This document shows positions 47,691 to 57,114 of a stretch of DNA of 64,000 bases, one piece after another (position 1 is the first letter of the stretch; each line of letters starts with the position of its first letter). The notes under the pieces are model-generated. The model searched no databases. It was not told the origin of the DNA and was given only the letters and a program-made list of their open reading frames with translations. The stretch is from assembly GCF_000186865.1 (NCBI RefSeq), contig NW_008705576.1, positions 461,256-525,255 on the forward strand, given 5' to 3'. The translations under genes were made by a program, and so were the position numbers. The stretch comes from Aureococcus anophagefferens. Taxonomy: Eukaryota; Sar; Pelagophyceae; Pelagomonadales; Pelagomonadaceae.

Positions 47691-48648
47691 GTAATCGTTG
47701 CCGCGAAGCCTCGGAGACGGTCGACTGTGGTCTCAGAGACGCGCAAGGGCGTCCATGCCTTGATTGAGCCAGTGGTTTCTACCTCTCCGTTCAAGAAAAA
47801 TAAAATGTTTGGGAATTGAAATTGCGCCTCAATATTATTATTATTATTGGTGATTTAGCGTCGGAGGAGCCGCATGCCCAAGAGCACACACGGCCTGTAG
47901 GCCTCGGACGGAAGAAGTTGAAGTAGGTGGGGCAGCTGCCCCCCAGCAGGGGCCGAAGGCCCACGGGGGGAGGATCAGCCTCCCCGGCGCCACAAGTGGC
48001 GAAGCCCCGAAGGGCGAGAAAAATAATCAATATGGTGCATGTTCTCCAAGTGCGGGCCATCCAGCCGCACGAAGCGTGAGCCAAGGAATCTGACCGTCTA
48101 ATTTTTTCGCGAATCGACTTCGATACGGCTGAGAACGGCTCCCCTGCGCCCAGGAGCGCCGTCCATAAGCTACCCTGGCCAAAAAAACAACGTTTTGCCC
48201 CCGCGACCGCCGAAGCCCGGTACATCGACGCGATAGAGCTGAGCTTCGGCAGCTTCTGCAGCGCAATGGGCCGCCTCTCAGGGTCTTCGGACGTCGACAC
48301 GCCCTTCAAAGCTCGAGTCTCGCGGGAGTTTCAACGTCGTGGCGGCGCGGACACGCGCGGTGCGGCGGCTCAGACGGCGCGAGCGTTTGACATGCGCGAC
48401 AGCGGCGCGGCGTCGCGCGTGAAGCGGTACGACGAGGAGATTCGGACCAACGACGCGCGGCGGAAGACTGGGGGTGTCGTTCGGTACCTCCTCGGCGCGT
48501 CTAGGGCTCCTACAATGTCCGTATTCCCCAAACATTTTATTTTTCTTGAACGGAGAGGTAGTGGTTGAGGTAAATTTGTAAAACTTGACTCGCCGAATCG
48601 GCATGGCTGCGACTCTCCGATAGGCCGTAGCAACCAGCAAATAACACC
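47691..48648. other. 958-bp divergent intergenic region holding an inverted-repeat element
   Basis: Between the methyltransferase (minus) and the CRT-like carrier (plus). Most is occupied by the element at 47779-48561. The flanks (47691-47778 and 48562-48648) presumably carry the promoters. Confidence 0.6.
47779..48561. mobile_element. 783-bp MITE-like element with 35-bp perfect terminal inverted repeats
   Basis: The left terminus 47779-47813 and right terminus 48527-48561 are exact 35-bp reverse complements (ctacctctccgttcaag...). Both are flanked by tggtt (47773-47777, and 48562-48566), so a 5-bp target duplication with one extra base on the left is possible. The interior has an (att)n run near 47832, lower GC than the genes, and no convincing transposase frame. 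The longest minus-strand frame has no recognisable domain. It is unrelated in sequence to the introners. Confidence 0.75.
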
Positions 48649-50151
48649 ATGACCACCGCCACCATGGAATCCAAGAGCTCCGGCAACGAAAAAACCCAGC
48701 TCCTCGAGCGCATCGCCCGGGAGCGCGCCGCGGCGGACCGCGAGCGGTCCGGGTCCCGGCCGCCCCAGCAACCAGCCCCGCGGCGCAGCAAGCGCCTCCA
48801 GACGTCGCGGCTCACGCCCGTGCTCGTGATCCTGCTCTACGTCGCCACGTCGGCGGCCAACGCGCTGACCTTCAAGCGCATGACGGACGTCTACGCCGAC
48901 GCGGAGTTCTTCGCGAGCCAGTGGAACGTGCTCCTCTACACGGCGATGGCGCTCTTCGTCGTCGCCAGCAAGGCCTACCGCGAGCCGACCTTCCTCAAGA
49001 CGCAGCGCGCCTGCTTCGGCTGGCACCAGATCGTCATCATGGCCATGCTCGACAGCGTGTCCAGCGTCTGCTCGACGATCGGCGGCGCGAACACCGCCGG
49101 CGCCGTCCAGAACCTCATCAACCAGACGCTCATCCCCATGACTTTAGTCATGTCCGCGGGCTGCCTCGGGAGCACCTACTCGCCGCGCCAGATCTCCGGC
49201 GCGGCGATCATCCTCGCGGGCGCGTGCTGGGCCGTGTCGTCCGCGGGCGGCAAGGGCGACGCGTCGACGACGTGGGCGGGCGCGCTCGTCTTCACGGTGG
49301 GCATCCTGCCGAGCGCCTACAGCAACGTCTACAAGGAGGGCGTCTTCAACCTGAGCGTCAAGGCGCGCGCGGCGGACGTCTTCTACCTCACGACGGTGAT
49401 CTCGGGCCTGCAGGTCTTCCTCGGGTTCCTCATGGTGCCGTTGCTGCCCCTGCCCGCCTTCGGCGGCACGCCCCTGGGCGACGTGCTCCCGCAGCTCGGC
49501 CGGGGCTTCGCCTGCTTCGCGCCCACGGGCGTCTGGGCGCGCGACTCGTCGCCCATCCGCGAGGCCCTGTTCGGCGACGACGACAAATACGACGCGTACG
49601 CGGACCGGCTCTTCGCGCCGAAGCCGCCGTCCCACGACCTCTGCGACGAGGGCTTCGTGGCCATGATGGCCTACGTATTGGTCAACTTTGGCTACAACAT
49701 TTTGCAGCTGCTCATCTGCCAGCACTCGTCCGCGGCGACGTTGGTCATGGCGACGGCGCTCGCGCTGCCGGCGACGTCGCTCATGTTCTCGTCGAAGCGG
49801 CTCGTGGGCCGCGACGCCATGCCCTACGGGCGGTCGGACCTCGTCGGCCTCCTCGTCGTCGTCGTCGGCTTCGTCGTCTACTCCGCGGCGAACCCGGACG
49901 AGGACGGCGTCATGCCGCCGCAGGCCGCCGCGGGGTCGACGATCTACGTGCGCCGCCCGCGCGCGGACAGCGACCCGCCGACGCCCGCCGTGCTCCGCGC
50001 CTCCGACGCCCGCGGCCTCTCCCCGGGCATGCCGCGCCGCGCGCGGGCGACGTCCTTCGACACGCGGCACCACGTCTCCAGCCCGGGCGACCTCATCACG
50101 CTCGAGCTCAAGCGAGGCGCGCCGCCGAAGGGCGACGACGCCAACGTGTAA
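48649..50151 (+). CDS. CRT-like (chloroquine-resistance-transporter-like) membrane transporter
   Basis: The frame encodes 500 aa. A hydrophilic N-terminus (about 55 residues) is followed by ten hydrophobic segments. TSAANALTFKRMTDVYADAE, MLDSVSSVCSTIGGANTAGA and QNLINQTLIPMTLVMSAGCL are the CRT/CLT-family pattern. CLTs in plants move thiols such as glutathione across plastid envelopes; apicomplexan CRT acts in the digestive vacuole. The C-terminal 80 residues are hydrophilic. Probably organelle membrane; direction unknown. Confidence 0.85.
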   Translation: MTTATMESKSSGNEKTQLLERIARERAAADRERSGSRPPQQPAPRRSKRLQTSRLTPVLVILLYVATSAANALTFKRMTDVYADAEFFASQWNVLLYTAMALFVVASKAYREPTFLKTQRACFGWHQIVIMAMLDSVSSVCSTIGGANTAGAVQNLINQTLIPMTLVMSAGCLGSTYSPRQISGAAIILAGACWAVSSAGGKGDASTTWAGALVFTVGILPSAYSNVYKEGVFNLSVKARAADVFYLTTVISGLQVFLGFLMVPLLPLPAFGGTPLGDVLPQLGRGFACFAPTGVWARDSSPIREALFGDDDKYDAYADRLFAPKPPSHDLCDEGFVAMMAYVLVNFGYNILQLLICQHSSAATLVMATALALPATSLMFSSKRLVGRDAMPYGRSDLVGLLVVVVGFVVYSAANPDEDGVMPPQAAAGSTIYVRRPRADSDPPTPAVLRASDARGLSPGMPRRARATSFDTRHHVSSPGDLITLELKRGAPPKGDDANV

Positions 50152-50255
50152 CGTGTGTCGCTTCGACGTTAGGTTCGTGGTGTTCGCCGCCGACGGGCGC
50201 CACCGCGCCACGTCCGCCGCCGCCCGTCGATCCGGCGGACCGCGCGCTTCGCGCG

Positions 50256-52007
50256 TTACGTCCGCCGCCACCAGTCGATCCAGCGGACCGCGCTCTTCGT
50301 CGCCGCGAGGGACTCGGCGAACGCGTCGACGAGGGCCTGCTGCTTCTCGTAGAGCGCGAAGCCGTCCCCCTCCCCCTCGAGCGCGGCCTCCGCGTACTCA
50401 CGGCAGCGGCCCTTCGCGTCGTCCGTTGCCGACGCGCGGACGGCGACGTGGAGGTGGTGCATGGCGAGGTCGAGCGCGTTCGGCCGCCGGTCGGGGTCGC
50501 CGACGGCCGCGTCGGGGAAGAGCGGCCACGCGAGCCCCGCGGCGACGCGCGATATGGCCCGCCGCATGAGGGCGACCTGCTCGGAGTCGACGCGCGACAG
50601 AATCTCCGCGAGGCGCGGCAGCTCCCGGACGTCCAAAATGATCGACGTCGCGCCCTGAGAAGGCCAGTTCCAGGGCCAGACGTCGCGCTGGTCCTTGGCG
50701 CTGACGTAGCTGTGGCTCCGGGGCTCCGACGACGACAGCACGGGGATCGCGCCGGCCAAGAGGCTGTCGACGATGCCCTTGCGGACCGCGCTGTGGCCGC
50801 AGGGCTGGAGCGCGAAGGTCGAGTTGCGGTAGGCCGCCTCGTAGTAGCCCGCCGCGGGCAGGGACAGGCGGCAGGCGTCCCAGGCGTCGCAGGCGTCGTG
50901 GAACGCCTCGCGCGCGCCCGACGGGTCCGTGAGCGCGTCCTTGTCCCAGACCGAGAAGAAGCCCGACGCGAGCCAGCGCCGGTCGCCGGCCCCGAACCAG
51001 GCGTCGCCCCAGGTCTTCGAAGAGGCGTAGGGGAGGAAGCTCTGGTAGGGCAGCGGGTGGACGCTCGCGCAGAGGCGGTTGAAGTCGTACTGCGACTCGA
51101 GCACGAGGCGCTGCGCGCCGCGGAACCCGCTCCACCGGTAGGCGCAGTCCTCGAGCGCGCCGTACTGCTCGAGCTGGCGCAGCTGGTCCTTCTTCTTGCG
51201 GTCGCCGGCGAGGTGCCAGGCGCGGCCCACGACGAAGAAGTGGTCGCGGCGCCCGTTGCGCCGGAGGTACGACGTCGCGCCGTCGTGGAACGTCCGCAGG
51301 TGGTCGCGCCAGATCGGGCCGACGGCGCGGCACCACTGCTCCCGCGTGAGCTTCTGGCGCTGGAGCGTCGTGTCGATGAAGTGGTCCGGGATGAAGAAGA
51401 GGTCCGCTTCCTTCGGGTCGTCGACGCGGTTTGGATAGTTTTCGAAGAGCGACCGGTGGATCGTCAACCCCAGCGCGTGCTGCGAGAAGCCCGCGTGGAC
51501 GCAGGACCCGGGGATGGATTCGTCGCAGGGCGCGCCGGCCGTCGCCGCCTTGTAGCGGCCGACGCCCGCGGCCGACGGCCGCCACTCGGAGCCGTGGATA
51601 TTGCGCGCGGAGCCGTGGCTATCGCGCGCGGACCACGTCTCGTTCCGGCGGTTCTCGCCCATGAGGCCGCCGGCGAAGTCGAAGTAGGACGCGTTCGGGG
51701 GCAGCTTCTTGACGCCCGGGACCGCCGAGAGCACGGCGCGCATGTCCGCGAACGCGGGCGGGAACGGGTAGACGAAGACGCGCGGCAGGTCCAGGTCGCC
51801 GACGCGGTCGTCCGGGCCGTCGAGCCACGCGCGCACGGCGTCGCGCTCGGCCGCCGTCCAGTTGGGCGAGCCCCGGGGCATGGGCCGCTCGAAGGGCCGG
51901 CGCAGCGCCGCGTCCGTCGTCGCGCACCAGCCGTCGCCGAGCTGGTCGCCCGCGCCGCACCACTCGGCCGCGACCCGCGCGACGGCGAGGCCCAGCAGGC
52001 GCCTCAT
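50256..52007 (-). CDS. exostosin-like (GT47) glycosyltransferase
   Basis: The frame encodes 583 aa. The short hydrophobic N-terminus (RRLLGLAVARVAA) may be a signal/anchor. The GT47 features follow: LPRVFVYPFPPAFADM, KEADLFFIPDHFIDTT, DHFFVVGRAWHL, FALQPCGHSAVRKGIVDSLL, AGAIPVLSSSEPRSHS. The last two correspond to the nucleotide-sugar-binding region of exostosin domains. It would add a sugar to glycan in the Golgi. Acceptor unknown. It diverges from the beta-lactamase-fold gene (160 bp). Confidence 0.8.
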   Translation of the reverse strand: MRRLLGLAVARVAAEWCGAGDQLGDGWCATTDAALRRPFERPMPRGSPNWTAAERDAVRAWLDGPDDRVGDLDLPRVFVYPFPPAFADMRAVLSAVPGVKKLPPNASYFDFAGGLMGENRRNETWSARDSHGSARNIHGSEWRPSAAGVGRYKAATAGAPCDESIPGSCVHAGFSQHALGLTIHRSLFENYPNRVDDPKEADLFFIPDHFIDTTLQRQKLTREQWCRAVGPIWRDHLRTFHDGATSYLRRNGRRDHFFVVGRAWHLAGDRKKKDQLRQLEQYGALEDCAYRWSGFRGAQRLVLESQYDFNRLCASVHPLPYQSFLPYASSKTWGDAWFGAGDRRWLASGFFSVWDKDALTDPSGAREAFHDACDAWDACRLSLPAAGYYEAAYRNSTFALQPCGHSAVRKGIVDSLLAGAIPVLSSSEPRSHSYVSAKDQRDVWPWNWPSQGATSIILDVRELPRLAEILSRVDSEQVALMRRAISRVAAGLAWPLFPDAAVGDPDRRPNALDLAMHHLHVAVRASATDDAKGRCREYAEAALEGEGDGFALYEKQQALVDAFAESLAATKSAVRWIDWWRRT

Positions 52008-52167
52008 GGCGTCATCGCGCGGGGCTGCGTCCGAATATTTTTATCATCGTGGCTTCTTGCAGGCCCCGGGCGGCGGCAACAAGCCATGCTTGCATGTGCA
52101 ATAATCCGAAGGGAGAAACGCTGCCCCAAAAGTTCCAAGGGCTGGCGGCCGTCCGTCGGCGCCGGCC

Positions 52168-53442
52168 ATGGACTACCTCTGCTGCTCGGAGCAGAGCAGC
52201 CGCCTCGACGGCGAGGACTTCCTCGAGACGAAGCTGCGGCGGCACCCGAGCATCGCCGGCGTCGTCGTCTCGGAGCTGGACCCGTCGAGCCCGACGCTCT
52301 GCGCGACGACCTGCGCGGGCTACGCGACGCGGCCGCCGTCGGGCCGCGACGACGAGGCCGGCGGCGTGCTGATGGCGCCGGAGCTGTCCTTGCAGGTCGG
52401 CGACCTGTCGAAGACCGTCGCCGCGGCCTTTGCGCTCGAGGTCTTCGCGGAGCGGGGGTTCGACGTCGACGCGCCGGCGAACGCGCAGCTCCGGGAGCTC
52501 CACAGCGACTTCGTGCTCGGGGGCTCGAACGACGACGCGGCGGGCTGGGCCGAGGACGTCACGCTGGGCCAGCTCTGCGAGCACACGGCGCTCGGGGCCT
52601 ACTCCGTGCCCGGCATGCGCCCCGGCGAGCTCCCGGGGCCCATGCAGCTGCTCCGGGCCGCGCGCGACTCCAAGCCCATGCTCGTGGACCGGCCGCCGGG
52701 CATCGAGTTCAAGTACGGCGATCTGGGCTACCTCGTGCTCGAGATGATCCTCGAGCTGATCCTGCGGCAGCCCGTGCGCTACGCGATCAAGCCGTTCCTG
52801 CGGAAGCTCGGGTTGCAGGGCTACACGTTCTACTCCGCGTCCAACGACCAGGTCGACGGCTACGCGGACGACGGCGGGCGCGTCGAGCCCCACGGGGGCC
52901 TGGTCTACCCGCCGCTCGCGACGGGCGGCCGCTGCCCGGCGCCCGTCTACGCGCACTTCCTCTGGCACCTCGCCCGGGCCTACGCCGTCGACGACGACGC
53001 GGCGCCCATCTCGCGGGCCACGGCGGCGCGCATGCTCGGCGAGAGCCACCTCGTCGACGGCGGCGCCGTCGACGACCTCGGCGCGCGCGCGGGGCTCGGC
53101 GTCTTCGTCCTCGACTGCGGGCCCAACAAGGTCATGGCGCACCAGGCGGCGACGGAGGGCTTCCGCGGCATCTACGTCGTCTGCTTCGACGGCCCCGCGG
53201 CGGCCAGCGGGCCGTCGGGCTTCGTCGTCCTCGCGAACGGCGACGAGCAGGCGTCCTTCCTCCTCGCCGACGTCTGCCAGTCCATGCTCCGCAAGCTCGA
53301 CTGGGACGGCCTCGACCTCAGCAAACTGGAGAACCCGGCCTACGCGGCGGACATGATCAAGCACACGCCCAAGGAGCTCGTCGCCAACACGTCCTACAAG
53401 GAGCTCGTCTTCAAGGCCTTCGCCCCGGCCTCGGCGGCCTGA
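52168..53442 (+). CDS. serine beta-lactamase-fold (class C/LACTB-like) protein lacking the catalytic serine
   Basis: The frame encodes 424 aa. The fold is recognised by QVGDLSKTVAAAFALEVFAE (about 76-95), the YxN-like element FKYGDLGYLVLEMI (Tyr183-Gly-Asp185) and PISRATAARMLGE plus GLGVFVLDCGPNKVMAHQAA. In active members the first motif is S-x-x-K; here it is D79-L-S-K82, so the serine position is Asp while the lysine and tyrosine remain. Ser81 is shifted by two and unlikely to serve. An enzymatically dead scaffold or regulatory protein is likely. Cys5 and Cys6 near the start (YLCC) might be palmitoylated. Confidence 0.75.
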   Translation: MDYLCCSEQSSRLDGEDFLETKLRRHPSIAGVVVSELDPSSPTLCATTCAGYATRPPSGRDDEAGGVLMAPELSLQVGDLSKTVAAAFALEVFAERGFDVDAPANAQLRELHSDFVLGGSNDDAAGWAEDVTLGQLCEHTALGAYSVPGMRPGELPGPMQLLRAARDSKPMLVDRPPGIEFKYGDLGYLVLEMILELILRQPVRYAIKPFLRKLGLQGYTFYSASNDQVDGYADDGGRVEPHGGLVYPPLATGGRCPAPVYAHFLWHLARAYAVDDDAAPISRATAARMLGESHLVDGGAVDDLGARAGLGVFVLDCGPNKVMAHQAATEGFRGIYVVCFDGPAAASGPSGFVVLANGDEQASFLLADVCQSMLRKLDWDGLDLSKLENPAYAADMIKHTPKELVANTSYKELVFKAFAPASAA

Positions 53443-53555
53443 GGTGGAGGCGGCGCGGGAGACGCGTAAGCAGCTGCAGGCGGGTGCGTGCCCTGCACTT
53501 GCAGGCAAGTTGACCAAGACTTTGCATCGAGACCTTCGGCATGACGAGGACGCAG

Positions 53556-53645
53556 CTCGCACGGCCGTCATCGATGTCCGCCGTCGTCCGCCTCGTCACA
53601 TCTCTCGCACGGCCGTCATCGATGTGCGCCATATTCCGCCTCGTC
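53556..53645. repeat. 48-bp tandem duplication at the start of a plastid-protein gene
   Basis: Units 53556-53603 and 53604-53645 both begin ctcgcacggccgtcatcgat and encode LARPSSM(S/C)A...RLV twice. The copies have diverged toward their ends. The duplication creates several in-frame Met codons, so the true start could be 53541, 53574 or 53622. Confidence 0.8.
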
Positions 53646-54995
53646 GCCGTCGCCGCCCTGACGGCGGCGCTCCAGCAGCCGCAGCCGTTCTGGCCGCCGG
53701 CGGCGACGCGGGACTGCGCGCGCTGCCGGCCCCTGGGCATGGGCGAGTTCGGCGGCGCCCCCGCGCTCTTCCTCGCGTACCGCGGCGGCGGCGACCGCGC
53801 GCTGGCCGTGGCCGTGGGCCGCGACGCGGCGCTCGCCATGGAGCGCGCCTGCCGCGGCGAGGCCGTGGGCAAGGTCGCCACGCTCAGCGTCGCGCAGGGC
53901 CTCGTGAACCGCGACGGCGGCGTCTTCGACAACCTCCCGTACGAGCTGGCGCCGACGGCCTTCGCGAAGAAGGATCTCTTCGACCGCGTCAAGGGCAAGG
54001 ACTGGCCCGGCCGCTCCCTGACGCCGGGCAACGTCGTCGACGGGCTGCTCGAGCGCTGGGGCGCCGCGCCCCGCGACCGGGGCGACGACGGCGGCGGCGG
54101 CGATATCGCGCCGCCGTACCGCGGCGCCTACGGGTTCCGGCCCGCGGAGGAGTCTGAGGCGGACCGCGCCTTCGCGGGCTACGCGAGCCCCTACGCGCTC
54201 CTCCTCGAGGCCATCGGGGACATGCTGAACTGCGACGTCGCGGAGGTGCTCTTGGAAGACGCGTGCCCGCTCGACGACGTCTTCGAGCTCGCGGGCGCCG
54301 TCAAGCTCGTGGAGCGGGGCGGCGGCGGCGTTCACGTCGTCGACTGCTACGCCGACGAGGCGCTCGGCCTCGCCCTGGCCGCGCAGTGCGCCGTCCACGC
54401 GGGCCGCGACGTCGTCGACGCGTGCGGCGTCGCGCCGACTTTTGGCCTCGAGCGGCGCACGGCCGTCGCGCCGCTGAAGCTCCGGCTCCGCGCGGACGAC
54501 GACCGGCCGCGCGCGTCGGCCTCGGACCGCGGCGGCGCCAAGCCCGAGGAGGTCCGGTCGGGCGCCGACTACGAGGCGCTGTCCGTCGACGACAAACTCC
54601 GGTGCCTCCTGGCGTCCGACGAGTTCGAGCGGCGGCGGGAAACGCTGCCGCGGCCGCGGGCCCTCGCGGACGACGCCGACGGCCCCGTGGACGCGCTGCT
54701 GCTGCCGCTCGTCGACGAGATCGTACGGCGCGAGGTCCGCATCGAAGCGGCGCTCCGCGACGGCGACGTCGGCGGCGCCGCGCGGTTGATCGCGGGCAAG
54801 TCGGACCGCCACAAGGCCCGCGACCGCGCCCGGGCCGCGTCGGCCGGCGGCGACCTGGCCGCGGAGGCGTCCGCGCGCACCGAGGACGCCATCCTCACGG
54901 CGATCCGCGCGGACGTCACGCAGGAGCCCGGGAGCTACGACCCCTACCTGGACCAGGACCGCTGGTACGAGGAGCAGCGGCGCCGGCTCTCCTAA
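53622..54995 (+). CDS. uncharacterised plastid-targeted protein
   Basis: The frame encodes 457 aa from Met at 53622. MCAIFRLVAVAALTAALQ is a signal peptide followed by QPQPFWPP, a plausible transit start. The mature protein has a Cys pair (DCARCRPLGMG), a mixed alpha/beta region (DRALAVAVGRDAALAMERAC, VVDCYADEALGLALAAQCAV), an Asp/Arg-rich linker, and a helical C-terminus ending WYEEQRRRLS. No family recognised. Its stop overlaps the stop of the convergent gene (CTAA). Confidence 0.55.
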   Translation: MCAIFRLVAVAALTAALQQPQPFWPPAATRDCARCRPLGMGEFGGAPALFLAYRGGGDRALAVAVGRDAALAMERACRGEAVGKVATLSVAQGLVNRDGGVFDNLPYELAPTAFAKKDLFDRVKGKDWPGRSLTPGNVVDGLLERWGAAPRDRGDDGGGGDIAPPYRGAYGFRPAEESEADRAFAGYASPYALLLEAIGDMLNCDVAEVLLEDACPLDDVFELAGAVKLVERGGGGVHVVDCYADEALGLALAAQCAVHAGRDVVDACGVAPTFGLERRTAVAPLKLRLRADDDRPRASASDRGGAKPEEVRSGADYEALSVDDKLRCLLASDEFERRRETLPRPRALADDADGPVDALLLPLVDEIVRREVRIEAALRDGDVGGAARLIAGKSDRHKARDRARAASAGGDLAAEASARTEDAILTAIRADVTQEPGSYDPYLDQDRWYEEQRRRLS

Positions 54996-56920
54996 GGCTC
55001 GTTATCGCGGTGGTGGCGCGCGGCGAGCGCAGGCGCGCAGCCCGGCCCGCCGGCGATCTCCAGGCAGCTCGTCCGCGGGAGGATCGCCAGCACGTTGAGC
55101 GCGCACGAGTAGACGATGCCCACGGCCACGAGGATGACGGAGAACCAGGCGTAGCGGTCCCGCCGCTCCCAGGTCGCCTTGCGCTCCTGCGCCTCGGCCT
55201 TCTGGTCCGGCAGCAGCGGCAGCGTGAGGCACGAGAGGAACGTGAACCCGTAGCTCACGACGAACGACAGCGCGACGACGTCGCGGAAGCGGGCCGAGTC
55301 CTCGACGTAGTTGTCCCGGAGCGACAGCGACGGCGTGAAGAGGCCGAAGAGCTGGTTCGAGATGGCCTGCGCGAAGGGCGTGCCGATGTTGTACGTCGTC
55401 GTCAGGAGCCCGTAGACGATGCCCTCGTCGCCGCCGTCGGCCATCTCGACGATGACGAACGTGGACACGACGAAGTTGATTGCCGCGGGGATCTCCGTGA
55501 GCACGGCCTCGCCGAGGTAGAAGTACTGGTTCCGCACGACGCCGTAGATCGTGCAGAAGGAGAACGGCATGTCGACGACGTTCAGGAACACGGACGTCAC
55601 GAGCACCATGCACCGCCAGCTCTTGTGCAGCAGGCGCCGCTTCACGAGCAGGAGGCCGAACGTGAACAGCACGAGCCCCACGAGCGAGAACGTCGCGTTC
55701 TGGAGCGCCTTGACGCCCGCCCACTCCTGCTTGACCTCGGGCCCCGCCGTCGTGAAGATGGACCCGACGAGCGGCGTCAGGAACTGGTAGAGCACGCAGT
55801 AGAACATGGCCTTGGACCGCAGCAGGCTCCAGACGGACCGGCGGTACTGCGAAAAGGTCACCGTCGCCTTGACGCGCGCCGTCAGGTTCGGCGTCGCCTC
55901 CACGGGCAGCGCGCGCGGCTCCGCCCGCGGCTCGCGGACGTAGCAAAAGGACACGGGCACCATCGCCGTCGCGACGGCCGCGAACGCCGCGGCGACGCCG
56001 TTGAGCGACAGCCCCCGGTCGAAGGACCCGTTGTACATCCAGCCGTTCATCGCCAGGCCGACGAAGGCGACGGCCGCGATGTTGCCCACGCTCCGCACGA
56101 GGTACACCGACGTCTGCGTGTGGCCCCGGCGCTCCGGGGACTCGCGCCGCGCGAGCGTCACCGTGAGGCCGTCCGCGGCGACGTCGGAGACGCAGTAGCC
56201 GAAGCTCGCGACCATCATCCAGAACGCGAAGGGCGCGCCCGCGACCGCCGCCGCCGGGTTGCAGGGCTCGGCGGCCTTGACGCCCCGCGCCGTCGCGATT
56301 TCCGTGACGTAGGCGCCGTCGCCGACGCACCAGTAGGGCTCGGGCAGCGGCGTCGCGGCCAGCGCCCAGAGGCTCAGCGCGCAGACGACCCAGCCTAAGA
56401 CGATGTAGGGCCGCCGCCGCTCGCCGCCGATGGGCACGCAGTCGTTGACGGCGCCGAACAGAAACTTGAAGGACCAGGGCAGCGCGACGATCGTCGACGC
56501 CGTCGCGTAGACGTAGGCCTCGACGTTGAGGTAGCCGAGGAAGAAGCCGTACATCGTCGACGGCAGGCCGCCGTAGACGACGCCCACGGCGAAGTACTGC
56601 GCGTAGAGGCCGAAGCGCAGGCGCCCCTCGCGCGCGGCGCGCGCGCCGTCGCGCGCCGCGGCGCCCGCGCCGGGCTTTGCGGCCGCGACGAGTTTTCGCA
56701 GCGACGCGGGCGACGCGCGCGCGTCCGGCGACGCGACGGCGTCGAAGGACCGCGCGCGGGACCGCGGCGACTGGAGCAGCGGGCTCGCCTCGCCGTCGCG
56801 CGACCGCCAGCGCTGCAGCACGGACGCGAGGCGCGCCGGCGACCAGGTCGGCGCCGCGGGCTGCTGCCGCCGCAGCGCGCCGGACAGGCTCGCCGGCGAC
56901 TTGCCGCCGATGCGGCTCAT
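54992..56920 (-). CDS. BT1/FBT-family (folate-biopterin-like) MFS transporter
   Basis: The frame encodes 642 aa. A Ser/Arg/Ala-rich N-terminal 95 residues precede 12 membrane helices. LPWSFKFLFGAVNDCVPIGG and SDVAADGLTVTLARRESPE (the loop after helix 4) are characteristic of the BT1 family, as is GLLTTTYNIGTPFAQAISNQ. Members carry folates, pterins or S-adenosylmethionine; substrate here is unknown. Many BT1 members in algae are plastid- or vacuole-located. Stop overlaps the convergent neighbour by 3 bases. Confidence 0.85.
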   Translation of the reverse strand: MSRIGGKSPASLSGALRRQQPAAPTWSPARLASVLQRWRSRDGEASPLLQSPRSRARSFDAVASPDARASPASLRKLVAAAKPGAGAAARDGARAAREGRLRFGLYAQYFAVGVVYGGLPSTMYGFFLGYLNVEAYVYATASTIVALPWSFKFLFGAVNDCVPIGGERRRPYIVLGWVVCALSLWALAATPLPEPYWCVGDGAYVTEIATARGVKAAEPCNPAAAVAGAPFAFWMMVASFGYCVSDVAADGLTVTLARRESPERRGHTQTSVYLVRSVGNIAAVAFVGLAMNGWMYNGSFDRGLSLNGVAAAFAAVATAMVPVSFCYVREPRAEPRALPVEATPNLTARVKATVTFSQYRRSVWSLLRSKAMFYCVLYQFLTPLVGSIFTTAGPEVKQEWAGVKALQNATFSLVGLVLFTFGLLLVKRRLLHKSWRCMVLVTSVFLNVVDMPFSFCTIYGVVRNQYFYLGEAVLTEIPAAINFVVSTFVIVEMADGGDEGIVYGLLTTTYNIGTPFAQAISNQLFGLFTPSLSLRDNYVEDSARFRDVVALSFVVSYGFTFLSCLTLPLLPDQKAEAQERKATWERRDRYAWFSVILVAVGIVYSCALNVLAILPRTSCLEIAGGPGCAPALAARHHRDNEP

Positions 56921-56924
56921 CGCT

Positions 56925-57020
56925 GCGGCGGCCGGCGCTGGACCGGATCCACGTGCGGCCGCGGGCGCTGGGCCGGATCCAACTGCTGCGGCCGCGGGCG
57001 CTGGGCCGGATCCAGCTCCA
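56925..57020. repeat. 33-bp minisatellite, about three units
   Basis: Units 56955-56987 and 56988-57020 differ at few positions; a partly degraded third unit precedes (56925-56954). Each carries gcggccgcgggcgctgggcc and ggatcca. It lies directly upstream of the BT1 start, in its 5' UTR/promoter. Confidence 0.85.
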
Positions 57021-57114
57021 GACCACTGTCCAGACCGCGATTTACGAGCCCTCGCCTCCTGGTAGTTGATGTCAACGTGCCCTCAAGACGCTTAGACACA
57101 CTCATCAGATCTCA

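Noticed and set aside
47791..48309. Minus-strand 172-codon frame inside the inverted-repeat element as a transposase
   Set aside because: No DDE or other transposase motif, low-complexity isoleucine run, and codon use unlike genes; treated as non-coding interior.
48921..53513. Plus-strand open frame of 1,530 codons
   Set aside because: It is an off-frame shadow of the CRT-like, exostosin-like and beta-lactamase-fold genes, made possible by high GC; its sequence is Arg/Ala-rich with no domain.
54992..57026. Second long minus-strand frame over the BT1 carrier
   Set aside because: Arg/Gly-rich shadow in another frame of the BT1-family gene; hydrophobic helices are absent.
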